Position numbers and translations under genes: made by a program. A stretch of 64,000 bases of DNA. It comes from Lytechinus pictus (Eukaryota; Echinodermata; Echinoidea; Temnopleuroida; Toxopneustidae). The notes below the pieces were generated by a model. It had not been told where the DNA came from. It saw only the letters and a program-made list of their open reading frames with translations, and ran no database searches. Of this stretch, positions 1 to 13,500 are shown piece after piece; the first letter of the stretch is position 1; each line of letters starts with the position of its first letter. Where the stretch lies: NCBI RefSeq assembly GCF_037042905.1, contig NC_087254.1:17912603-17976602 (forward strand), given 5' to 3'.

Positions 1-479
1 GACGTCAGCTAACTTCATGGAAGAAGTATGACTCACACTCCCAGCCCCAGTCACTTGTACAGAGCATCACCACACCCCTTATACCAGAGAAAGTTTGATA
101 GACAGTTACCTGTAGACCAATCAGATCAAGTTTAGATCAATCCCACCTTAAATTGTTACACCCCCAAAACTAATGATATAAATAAGACTTCTTGATCATT
201 GGAGAGATAGAATACCAACGATAAAATACTAGACCCACACGAATCCTGACTGACTGACTTCAAGACTTAGATGTCCATCCAGTATTAATTTAACTTCACT
301 TCGAATCTTAATCTTATACTTCGAAATTATTTCATATTCATCGTCTTCTATTATATTTGAATCTTCATGTACTTCGAACTGTAGCTGAATATTGATGATT
401 AAATACTTTGTGATTTGAACTGCATACCTTTCGCCAAAGTTTCCTTATTACGCTTCCCTTCAATAATCACCGATCCCAT

Positions 480-900
480 CCCAACATAACAATATGATCC
501 GTGGGTTATACTGAATATGTGTCCATGAGGATGATTGGATCAAAGGTCATCTAGAGGTCAGAAAGTCAAATGATATGAGGTCATGTCCATCCTTTTTTCA
601 AAGTTTTTGTTCAACTAGCTCTCATTTCTTTATTTCTGTATAAATTTTGATCACACTTGGGTCAAATAATCATTTGGTAATACCATGTGTTATTTAGGAT
701 GATAGGATCAAAGGTCATCTAAGGGTAAAAAAAATCAAGCTTTGCTCTTATTTCTTTATTTCTGCATCTATTGTGTTAATACTTGGTACAAATAATAATT
801 GGGTAACACACTAATGTTCATGAGGATAAGGTCAAAGGTCATTTAGGGGTCAAAAGATGTTGCATATTCATTAATCACGAAATCAGGCAAGACTCATTGC
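480..900 (+). repeat. Dispersed repeat with ~190-bp tandem units containing AGGTCAAAGGTCA
   Basis: About two diverged units with ATGAGGATGATNGGATCAAA-like, TCAAAGGTCATCTA and CTCATTTCTTTATTTCTG blocks. A perfect direct repeat AGGTCA-A-AGGTCA lies at 829-841. The same family is at 51325-51640. Confidence 0.6.
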
Positions 901-1381
901 ATGCTAGCGCTTTCTCCCTCGGTTTGTACCACTGGTGAGCATGTGTCTCTACTTATTTGTCTGTGTGTTTGTGCGATCGAAGTAAGCGCATCAATTTAGG
1001 CTGTGTGTGCTTAGATCCATGAATCAGTGCGCGTCATAAACGAAAGCTGCTGTCAGACATGGGAAAAGTAGTAAGATTAGGCCAACTAATATTTATCAGA
1101 AGATGTTTGAAGTGTCAATTGACCCTGAATACATTGAAGAAAAGATGGATGACATTTTGATTAATAAATCATACATTCGTGATTTGAGTATATGTATATC
1201 AATGCTGTAAGTTTGATTTATTCTTGTGTAAATTCTTAGCTTACATATATATGAACAGAATAGCACCTATTGTCAGGTAGTGCAAAACAGTGCATTGATC
1301 TTACAAGCATTTGGGATTCAGGGTTAGAGTTGAGGGTAAGGGCAGGCGCTGATCCATTGAGGGGCCATGCACCCCTCTCCC

Positions 1382-1660
1382 CTCCCCCCAAGGAAAAAAA
1401 GGGAGAGAGAGAGAAGGAAGGAAAAGAAGGGAGAAGGAAACAAAAGGAATGGGAGATGGGAAAGAAATGGAAGGGGATAAGGAGAGGGGAAAAGAGAAGG
1501 AAAAGAAAGAAAAAGAGAAGGAAAAGAAAGAAAACGAAAGAAAAAGGAAAAGAAAGAAAAATAGAGGGGAAAAAGAGAAAGGTTAAGGAGAGAATGAATA
1601 GGGGGCGATCGAGGAAAGGAAGAGAAGGGGGAAAGAAAGAAATACAGCTTCATTATTCTA
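1382..1660 (+). repeat. Polypurine tract
   Basis: About 280 bp almost entirely A and G (GGAAAAGAAAGAAAAAGAG-like). It creates long opposite-strand low-complexity ORFs rich in Lys/Arg/Glu or Phe/Ser/Leu that are not genes. Confidence 0.85.
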
Positions 1661-2329
1661 TATTCATTCAATATGAATTTAATTCAATTTCTTGCATAAA
1701 TTTATATCATACATCACATTTTGGCAAATAACATAGATAAGATTTCATCCATAAAAAAATAGTATTGCATAAATGAACATTAAAATACAATTTATCATAT
1801 CAATTAGTCTAGAACACATAAAAATATACTTAGAACATCACCTTTGCTAGGTGGACTCATATTTGGATAATCATACATGTATTGTATTATGATGCAAGTT
1901 GAATATCAATATAATTCATTATCTATCATGTACAATTACTTTTCTTTCAACTTTTCAAGTGCTATAAAAGTACTGGAATGCGCAAGGCAAAAAAATATAA
2001 ACGAATTACAAACTTCCTAGGCAATTTTTTAGCTCACGAGCCCAAATTTGCTTTTCAATTTAAATGGACCCTATGGGAATTTCTTAGGTTCTTATTCAGC
2101 TTTCCAGGGCTCTTGAGGCAATTATGAGTCCACATCTACTGTAAATTTCCTTGGAATGCAAACCTGTGTGCTATACAAGTAGGCACTATAATTCCTTCAA
2201 TTATGCATCATCGACGATTGAACAAAAATATGTCAATGACCAAAATAGATCAGTCAGCTTGAAAAGGATCTCATACATAACTAAATTGATTTTACTTGAA
2301 AATATATATTTTTTGAAATTGATAACCTC

Positions 2330-2735
2330 TAAAGCCTGTCTCACACAATGCGATTTGTTGCGATCCAAATTTCAAATTAATTGTGATATTTTTTTATATG
2401 GATATTCCAACTAATAAATATTACGGATCAGAGTTCAGAATAGTGGTAAGACTACTGAAATCAAAATTCAGTCCAGTTAGATCCTCCCTGAATGAATAAA
2501 AACAAATTCAGTTCCAAATCGTAATGACGTCATCATCAGCTGCGTCTTGAAGCTGATTTGGACTTTACTCCGAACATAGGGCTTGCCGCAAAGTAAAAAT
2601 ATGATTCTAGTTTTCCTAATAATATGCCAAACTGAATAAAATAATTTTAGTTCTTGGAGCTTTCATATTAAATGCAAAATGCGATTTCTTGAAAAATCAC
2701 GTCACACCGGATCGCACAATGTGAGACAGGCTTTA
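2330..2735. mobile_element. MITE with TAAAGCCTGTCTCACA inverted ends
   Basis: Left TAAAGCCTGTCTCACACAAT and right TGTGAGACAGGCTTTA form inverted ends. The arms include a GCGATCC/GGATCGC match. Non-coding. It lies downstream of DECR2. Confidence 0.65.
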
Positions 2736-4581
2736 CTGGATGGATGAGTGAGATCACAATCATTTTGGAGTGTTTAGAGACTAATGGAATTTTTATTCTC
2801 CCCTTTCTTAACCAACTGAATACTGAATTCTCTTATTCCCATTTTGTTTGTCCTGGGACCACTTGGCACCTGAAGGAGATTGGTTAAGCACAAAATTAAC
2901 ATCCACATTCAGAAAACAATAAGTTTCTTACCATTACCTATCACTGCCATATAATTTATTTTTTGGATTAATTATACTGATTAAGGTTATACAGTACCGG
3001 TACAGTATTTGAGGTAGTCATTGCATCATTAACAAACATTCATGTAAGAGTCACACAAGCTTCCTTGAATTACGCATTAGAGATGAAAATGAATCAATCA
3101 CAAACAACTATTTTTGTTTTCTGTGTTGTCCAAGTTCCCAGTCTACGATTTCTCCTACATAAAAATGATATTACAGAATGAATAATTGTTCATCCACCCT
3201 CAAAAAGTGTCATGTGAGGCAATGAATGTACCCATACCCAATGGTTAAGAGCTCAATAGAGCATAACTTGGGAGTTTGGACCAGTGCTCATCTTTATTTT
3301 GTTCATCTTATTAGATTATTAACCAATAGAACGGAGGACGAAGTTCTTTGAATATTTTTTATATTGGTTGGTATATAGGTGCTTTTGTTTTAAGTATAAT
3401 AACACCTCAGTAATGACACTTGAGTATTTTGATAAGAAAGAAGACATACTCTTCTGAGATTTGATGCAAACTAATTACAAACAATCAACTACATTTGTTC
3501 GCAGTCTGATGTTAAAAGCAAAGTAAACATGTATTCCATCTGGAATAACAAATGCACACTCAGCTAACTTGTATAATCACATTTTCTTGATTGTGTCATA
3601 ATGTATTCCCTGAACAGATTGCATGTCTTATGTCATTTATTCTATATTCTAACAACATACCACTGGTTTGTTATCCTATTCCATCAGAGCAATCATACTG
3701 ATACAAAATATATAAAAGATAAAGTTGATCTCATACAAAAATTGGTCCTGTCTCAAAATATTTCTTTGGCTTAGGTTTTTCTCCACTATGTAAAGTCAAG
3801 ATCTGATTAGCTACTGATTCAAATTAAACTGATAAAAATCAATCACACTTATGGGGCCATGTTGCAAAAAAATACTTGCAATCAATCATTGCAAATTTCT
3901 ATTGCAAACTTAAAACTGATATATCAATTGTAATTAGAGGGAAATCATTTTTTGAGTGCTTTTTACAAGCAGATAAGAAATCAAGCATAAATGTGCAATT
4001 TATTGCAAGATTTCTTTACTTGTGGACCTAAATTTGATTTGCTATTGATTGTAAGGTTCATGCAAAACCCAACAGGACAGGGTACTGGTCTAGTGTGCGA
4101 TCCAGAACTTCAGTTAGAAAAACAATAATTTTACCTTTATTTTTATTGTCAATCGACAAATATGTCAATTATTTCACCTATAGATACGTCACAAGGAGTA
4201 TATTGTGGACCTGACCATTGGTGTTGGGTTCATTTTTAAATCAAACTTAAAACACCAAACTTTAACATGATGCTGGTCTCGAGAATAATCCAACTAGGGG
4301 TAGAATTATCAATAAAGAGATTTTGATTATTATCATTGTCCTACATTATGTTATAGAGCTAGGGAACACAATCTGAATTATGCTTCTAACAAAAACACTA
4401 GCGCCAAATGCTTAACTTGAAATAGCATGTGACATCACAATGCTTCTTATCAGGAACTCCTGCTTCCATTAAAATCTTAAATTGGATAGAATTAAATAAA
4501 TTTCTTAGCCGAGCAAAATAGTGAGCAGTTTTGCTAGCTTACTCCAATTATTAGATTAAATAGCATTCTTGAGCTAGATAA
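2736..4581. other. DECR2 3' flank with no recognisable gene
   Basis: AT-rich sequence downstream of the DECR2 stop codon, part of which must be its 3' UTR. No clear poly(A) signal could be assigned and no ORF or repeat family was recognised. Confidence 0.5.
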
Positions 4582-7500
4582 TCAGAGTAGGCTCTTCATT
4601 GATTCCAACCTCATCTCAGCATCATTTGGGGCAGTCATCCAATCACCGCCATCAACCACAATAGTATCACCGGTGATGTAAGAAGCAGCAGGAGATGCTA
4701 CGAACACTGCACAATCGGCTATATCAACCTTGGTTCCCATACGACGTAGAGGAATACGTTTAGGAATCGACTCGGCAAGGGGACCAGCTGTAAATATCAA
4801 ATATTATAAAATTGTGAGAGGTAGCTGAGCTCCTTTTCTCTTTTCTTTGTTTTGTTGATATTCTCCATTTTAAATGATCATTCTCCATTCTATGAATTTA
4901 GTTGTATGAATAGTTATATGATAAAATATATATATATATAAAAGTAAAATTGCTGCACCTATTAATGGCTTGAATTCCAGAAACTTTAAACCACAGTATA
5001 AAAATGACTCTGGGAAATTTTTAAGCATACAAGCATAAGAAGGCTGGGCCAATATTTATTTTCTTTAAACATGCATACGAGCAAAATGTGCTTATTATAT
5101 TTGTTTAAGTATTCATCCACTTTAAAAAAAATATTATTTCTCCCAAGGCACAGTTTAAACTTCCTTTTCTGCATGTTTTATTGTTGTGTGTTTTACTGAT
5201 CTCTTTAACCTTTTCATTCAATTTCTTTTCATTTTTCTAATTTTGTCCACATGGGAGCAAAATTTCACTGTCATAATCCGAAGAAGACCCTTGCAAAAAA
5301 TTATCTTCCATTGTCCGTTTTTTTTAATCATCCTCATTCTTCTCTCATTTTTTTCTCTCTCTTTTGCTTTCTTTTTTATATTTTCACTTTCTCTTACCTT
5401 TTCTTAAAACTAACTTGCAGATTCTTACCTAATTTACGGATTCCTTCTGTATCATCAATTGGACCAGGAGCAATACCAACCACTCTAATACCAAGAGGTC
5501 CCCACTCTACAGCCAGAGACTTGGTCATCGAATCTTGGGAGTAAGACCAGAATAAAAAACAATCATTTATTACAAGGATACTTGTGCTTTTACTTTTAAA
5601 TCAAATCAGAGCTACAAGATAATGCATTTCTATGTTTCAGTTGCTACTTACTTCTACTTCTTCATAGATATCATAGTAATAACAGCCATTTCATAGTATC
5701 AACATTAAATGAGATTATTGTATGGCTATCTACACTTTTGTGTTAAATCTTAACATTCTTTGATGCTGTGTTGCTGATTGCTTCCTATCTGACCGAAAGG
5801 AAATCCAGTAATAATAACCTATCTGTGCCTTGTGAGATTACATCAAAACAATATTCTTTGTCAATCGGACACACATGACTATTAAGTCCTGCAATTGTTT
5901 TACTTTTTTTTTACAATAAATGTCTTCAGGTTATCACAAAAAATACTCACCAATGGCTGCTTTTGCTGCAGAAGCATGGCACTGTAAGACTGTAGCTTTA
6001 TATGCAAGGGTAGCTGATATGTTGATTATTACACCACCGTTATCCTATGGGGAGAATAAGCAATATACATAGAAACATTGAAAAAAATGATGACGAAACA
6101 AAACAAAAACAGAAGAATGAAAAAGTAATGAAATAAAGGTACATGTGATGTAAAAGGGATTAATCAACATTGGAATATAAAAGAAACATAAATCTCTATC
6201 TCACTCATGTTTTGATAGCACATTCTCTCATTTAGATTTCAGTAAGATGTGTGCTGTTGCTTAGCAACATAATCAAGAATCAATTTTTTTTGGGTATAAT
6301 CACTGAACATGAAATCATTACACTACACACCTTGCTCCTCAATCATATTCACTGGAAGTTGAGTCTTATTCTCTTAATTTTGTGCATTGTCACCTGGTGG
6401 TCCTGACTCTCATCTTTCAATAAGAGGACCAGGGTTCAATTCCCAGCCATGGCATGTTTTCCTTCAGAAAGAAATTCATTCACATTGGTGAGGTGAATTA
6501 ATCCTAGCAAGATTAATTCCTTGAAAGCACATAGTGCTGGAATGGGAAACTTGAGCTAAAGCTGGGATAGTTCATATAGTGCATGTTATTTTACAAATGA
6601 CATTTGGCACTTTATAGAAGCAATCATTATGGAAATGAGATTGTCTTCTAAGATATATACCCTCATGTATTCATCAAAGACTGCTTTGGATGTGTTGAAT
6701 GTTCCCATAGTATCAATTTCCAGGACAGTCTTGAATGCATTGAATGACATAGAAGCAGCTGGGCAGACAAAGTTACCAGCAGCACCTGATAAACAAAACA
6801 CAAATAGTGGGACAATTCAACATGACTTTGAGGTTTTGTATTCAGAAGAATGTAAAATCAGACTCATTTTCTAGATACAAGTTGGGCAATATGCATGTAA
6901 TAATAATTACTGACAAAAATATTACAGACTTGTAAGTTGTAGTTTTTATTGTAAGGAATTGGCCAAGATCAAAGTGGAAGGGTTTGGGAGTGGCAACACA
7001 TTGTGGTCAAGTCCTAAAAATAGCTAAATCTTTTAAAGTTCAAGTCCACCCCAGAAAAATGTTGATTTGAATAAGTAGAGAAAATTCAAACTTGCATAAC
7101 GCTGAAAATTTCATCAAAATTGGATGTAAAATAAGAAAGTTATGGCATTTTAAAAGTTTCGCTTATTTTTCACATAACAGTGATATATTGCACAACTCAG
7201 TGACATGCAAATGAGTCAGTCGATGATGTCCATCACTCACTATTTCTTTTGTTTTTTATTGTTTGAATTATACAATATTTCATTTTTTACAAATTTGACA
7301 ATAAGGACCAACTTGACTGAACCATATAGTATTAAACAATGCTAATTCCACGTGTTCAGGGAGGAATTAAACGTTGTTTCACTTGACAATGAGGAGAAAA
7401 TTAGAATATTTCATATTTTTTATAATTAAATACAAAAGAAATAGTGAGTGGATGATGTCATCAGTCTCCTCATTTGCATACTGATCAGGATGTGCATATA

Positions 7501-10500
7501 ACTGTTTTGTGAAATTAAGCGAAACTTTAAAATGTCATAACTTTCTTATTTTACATCCGATTTTGATAAAATTTTCAGTGTTATGCTTGTTGGATTTTTC
7601 TCTTTTTATTCAAATCAATTTTTTGTTGGGGTGGACTTGTCCTTTAATATAAAAGTCTCATTATTCTCAAAGGAAAATAAGCACATCCATGTACTCTCTT
7701 AAATGATATACTATCAATCATCAGAAACTTTGGATTGCATTCTTACCATTCACTAAGATGTTAATTTTGCCAAATTCCCGCATAGCCTGCTGGACTCCAG
7801 CCACGACCTCTTTGGGCTAAAACAAAACAAAATCAAATAATGTGGTAAAAACATGATCACCACCATTCACCATCATAGAGTCAAGGCAGTTGTCCTGCAG
7901 TATCATAGAATACTTAAATTAATTAATAACTTTGTTCACTATTCAAATAAAACACTGATTCCGATGGTAATTCAAACACAAATAGTTTAATTCCAAACCT
8001 TTGAATCAGACAAGAATAGCTAGAGCTTCATAGGCCAAGCAGTATATCATATCTATGTCATGATCATGGTATCACCATATACATGTAATAATTCCCAATG
8101 CCTCCAGGAATAACATGCCACTCCTCTAGGCCATCTACATGGTCCGCTAGCTTGGTGCTCTCAGGAATTGTATATGGCAAACCGTGATTATTTGTTAAAT
8201 TTTAAAGGAGAATGAAACCCTTGAAACCAGCTGAATCCATATCAAAGAGAAAAATCAAAGAAACATATTGTTGAAAGTTTGAGGAAGATTGAATGAATAA
8301 TAAGAAAGTTATGAGCATTTGAATATTGAGATCACTAATGCCATGTAGATCCTCCCATTGGCAATGCGACCAAGATCTGTGATGTCACACACGTACAACT
8401 CCCTCATTACTTAAGTACTTATTTCACTTATATTCTCACTTTTATAGAGTCTATCACAAGGTGAGGTGTTCATTTTATGAGAGGACGAGTACAGAGGTTT
8501 CACAACATTATATCATTGATGAATCGTTTGTCATATGATTAGAATGAGCAAAAAGAGATGTTTTGGGGTATATTTTCAGTGTCCAAATGGAAGGAGTTGT
8601 TCATCTGTGACAACATAGATCTTGGTCGCATTGCCAATGAGAGGATCACCATAGCATTAGTGATCTCAACATTCAGATGCTCATAACTCTTCTATTGCTA
8701 GTCCTATTTTACTCAAACTTTTTTTGATCTTATTCTTTGATTTTTCTGCTTTCACAAAAGCTAACTTGCTCCAAGAGTTTCATTCTCCTTTAAGATATGC
8801 AACAACTGCCATCTTTTATCTTTCATCTAAATGCTCCAGGTATAATTATACAAGAGAAAGAGAAATGGTATGCCTCACATTCCAACACAATTTTTTTTTT
8901 TCAACAGTTAATTCTATCCCATCACTTATGATATGAGCAAAAATAAAATCATTAGTATCATCTTAAGTCAAATACCATTAAAAAAAACTCATATTGAATA
9001 GCAAATACCACATGATGAATTAACAAGACAAAAAGGAAACGGCGAAGAAAACATCCTCATATTACATGTATATGCATGAACCCTAAATGCAATAAAAATA
9101 ATTGAATTGTGGTACCAAGATCACTTCCACGTAGAAGTCTTGGATCAGCCCACAAACCACCTTTAGTTGATGTAAACACAAGCTGACCTGAATGCAGCGC
9201 CAAACCCACTACAATTTAGTTCTTTAGTTCTTTCTCTGAAAAATATTTGATAAAGACTAACGCAAAATGTGCTGATGTACTAATGTATTCTTGGGACAGG
9301 CAAGGGTGTATTCTGGTGCTTTAATAGGTACACTTGAGAATCATTTACCTTTCTGACATCCATCTGAATGGGAAGACATCTTTGTCCAGTAACTTTACTC
9401 AATTCTTCTGCTGCCTATAAGAGATGAAGACATCTTGAAATTAATTGAATTTACTCGCATATGGTTTGTCATATTCCCATATCATCCGCTAGGTAGAGTG
9501 CTAAAGGTGCATGTTTAATCAGAAGTGTTTCAAGAGGTCTCAATACAGAGATTGAATTCCTGATGTCTTTTTGAAAGCTATTCCATAAAGTAGGACTTGT
9601 GTGAGCAAGTACACGTTCACTGCTGAAAACCTAGGATTCATTTCAATCCACTTGGTGTTTTCTATCATTTATTATAAAAAGGAACATATACCCCAAAAGT
9701 ATCATACTGCATAATGGCTCTTATTCTTACTGTCACTTCCAATTTATATCATGATTTTATCAACTTGTTTGGGAAAACATTCCAATGCTTAACACATCTA
9801 CTCAGGTATTTATTGCCCCCCTTCTCTGTGGGTGCCAGGTAAAAAAGACATAGGTAAAACTGGCAGAAAGAAAAGAGGTAAAAACTGCTGCCATTATTAC
9901 CTCTACTATTTTTACCTCTGCAACATTTAGCTCTATCAAGCTACCATTTTTACCTCTGCAACATTTACCTCTATCAAGCTCCATTTTTACCTCTACCATT
10001 ATTACCTCTGCCATTTTTACACTGAGACTCTCTGTGTGCAAGCCATTGTTCAATTATTAAGGTCAAGTCCACCCCAGAATAATGTTGATTTGAATAAATA
10101 GAGAAAAATAAAACTAGCAAGACCCTGAAAATTTCATCAAAATCGGATGTCAAATAAGAAAGTTATGACATTTTAAAGATTTGCTTATTTTTCACAAAAC
10201 AGTGATATGCACAACTCATATGAGACAGTCGATCAAGTCCCTCACTCACTATTTCTTTTGTTTTTTATTGTTTGAATTATACAATATTTCATTTTTATAG
10301 ATTTGACAATAAGGACCAACTTGACTGAATCATATAGTATTAAACAATGCTCATTCCACATGTTCAGGGAGGAATTAATTGTTTTTTCACTTGACAATGA
10401 GGAGAAAAATAGAATATTCCCTATTTCATATAATAGAATACAAAAGAAATAGTGAGTGGATGACGTCATCAGTCTCCTCATTTGCATACCCACCAGGATG

Positions 10501-13500
10501 TGCATATAACTGTTTTGTGAAATAAAGCAAAAATTTAAAATGCCATAACTTTCTTATTTTACACCTGATTTTGATGAAATTTTCAGTGTTATGTTTGTTG
10601 GATTTTTCTCTTTTTATTCAAATCAAATTTTTGTTGGGGTGGACTTGTCCTTTAATGTGTCATCTTCTTATGTATGGGAAGAATGCAATCATTATCTAAG
10701 GTGTCTAATAGGCTAGGCTTGGGACATTCTCAGCTTTGTCAGAATCGATTCCTATAAATCCTGTTCTGACCCAAGGCTTCATCTTCTGAGAAGATTTGAG
10801 TCCTTTGTCAAAGCTTTACAAACTAATGAATTACACACTGATCTCTTACCATGTCTGATCCAGTTTAATGGATCCTAAATGTATATAAACTAAGTCTGGA
10901 ATGAGTATCAACGTGGCTTTTAGGTGTAGTAATAAGAGAATCAGCTCTTTTATACAGAATCAGGTAGAAATATATACTCGCTCTGATGCCCAAGCCTAGA
11001 ATATAAAAAAAATATGTTCTAACCTGTTGCACACGTTCTAACTTGCGGCTGGCTATTATGGTTGAACACTGATGCCTGTGAATAAAGTATATATTCATAT
11101 TAAAGTAATTCATCATTTCATGATGGGGGGGGGGGGAGGTTTGGTTGCCATTTTGGATTTTGGCCCAGCACAATTTTTCTCAGACCCGAGAGAAAAAATA
11201 TTGTCATTTCATGTTGAGATAAATTACAAGGAATAAATAAAAACTGTTGCCATATTAAAATGACAAAAAAGTATTATTGACCCATGTATAGCCCACTCCT
11301 ACTAAAATTACCAATCCAAAATCTTAAAACTGTTTTGCTGAACTTTGAGAATATTGACTATAAATCTATGCTCATTTTCAGTTTACACAGTGTTCTGTTC
11401 AATTTTTTTTTTCTTTCAGAGTAAATTTTAGCACATCATCTGGAGTCTTGATCAATCATATACAAATACAATTTATCATAGAATTCAGGTGAGGTAAATG
11501 GGTACCCGGTAGGAAGAAATTCCTTGAATGCTTTGAGCGCCTAGGCAGCCAGCTAAAGCCGGGGTAATAATAATAGCAGGGCCTGCTGGGAGAACAGTTT
11601 TCAGAACTGAAGTGGGTTCCGTGGGTAAATATACCTATATCATTATCATTATTATTATTAATTCTTGCATTGATTGTCTTATTTCATTTTAACTGAAAGT
11701 TTTTACTTCTATTGTCTATTTACCTCATGAGAACTTCTGCAATTGTAAAACATATTCCCGAACCCCCACCTGTGATGAAAGCAACTTGGCCTCTGAAATA
11801 GAAACAAAAAACAAAATTAATAACAAAGAAGTGGTATGAATTAAATATACAGTGATGAAAACAATTTGCACATCTCTATCTTAAAAATAGTGGAGGAGCC
11901 ATGGTGTATAGTGGTTCTGACTCTCGCCTTGTAAACAGAGGGTCGTGCATTCGAATCCTACCATGGTCTGGCGTCCTTTGGCAATGCGTTAATCCAGTTT
12001 GCCACTCTCGACCCAGGTGCTAAATGGGTACCCGATAGGATGTGAAAGTCATTGTAGCTTGTCCAGTACTGTGAGCGCCTCACCGGCGACTGACTGGAAT
12101 ACTTACCAGGGAGTGGAGGATGTGCACACATTGTGTGCGGGAATGACTGATTGAATCCGACGACCGGGGTTATGATATATCTGTAAAGCGCTTAGGCACG
12201 TCGTTCCGATGTATTAAGCGCTATATAAAAGCGGATTATTATTAAATAAGTCACTGAATGATTCAACAAAGAGCAGACATGAAAATTCACATTTTTCCAG
12301 CACAATGATGGTCATAAAATCAACCTCCAGCCATTATGATTTATTGATTCAATCTTCCTCCTTTTTATTATCACAATGAGTCTACATCGGGCAGTTTCAA
12401 TACAGTCTTGAGTGTACATTTAAAAATCAAAATAGTGAGTTGCTATTGGACTTCAGGCATGTAGATCAGGCAAAATAATTCCTGAATTGTAATTTTTTTA
12501 AGTGAAAGACTGAAAGATCTCAATGTCAAATTTACTTTATACCGCTACTAAGTTACACCATTGACAAGTTGTTGTTACGTAAGAAATTTGATTTTAGGGT
12601 AGGTCAAGGCTATCTAGAATTCTAGATCTTAATCTGCTCAAATTAGTTTAATTGGCATACTTACTCCTGTGCTGTGAATATAAAGAGCAATGACTGTTTT
12701 GTGAAAAATAAAAAAACTTAAAAATACCATAACTTTCTTATTTTACATCAGATTTTTATGAAGTTTTCAGTGTTATGCTAGTTTGATTTTGTTTTATTTA
12801 TTCAAATCAAAAATTTTCTGGGGTGGACTTGACCTTGAATTGAAAAAAAATGCATGTTTTAATCAGCGTTAAATGAGCAGACATAGAATAGATCTACCAG
12901 TACAGTACCTGTAGTATAGTGGCTGAATGTTCCAAGATACACCTCACCAAAAACAGTCATAAACATAAAACAAGCAAACTCAAATCACATCAAACAGCCA
13001 GAAGCACCAAATAAGAAGATAATCTAGCTGAACTAAACCTAAATAAAGATGTCGACAAAATGAAGTCCAGTGATGCTCTGATTTATTTGCCTGAAATCTA
13101 GACCTCACTGGGCATTGCCTAATATTCATATATATTCACACAAAAAAAGTGTCACATGATCGATTCAACCAATAGAGAAAGAAAGAATGGAAGAACCAAG
13201 GGTGAAAGGTGCAATGACGATGAGATAGGATGATATGAATGAAGAATGTTCTGAATATAAATGAGAAAAGGACAATAGAAACATGTGGAGCTGCATAGTG
13301 TTGGAATGGCAATGGAAAAGTTTACAACATCCTTCCATAGGGAACTTGAAGTTGAATAGATAGGGAAAAAAATGGTCAAAAATATTTTTTCAGTCATCAA
13401 TCATAAAAACAGCTCCTCAGCATGTACTGATCAGTGATTTTGTCGTTTTCTCAACTTTTCCCACTGAAACTTGAGAAAGCACAAGTTCAATAATAATACA

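Noticed and set aside
1270-1731. 153-aa Lys/Arg-rich ORF and a 115-aa Phe/Ser/Leu-rich ORF on the other strand
   Set aside because: Both are translations of a polypurine tract, with no domain and no splice context.
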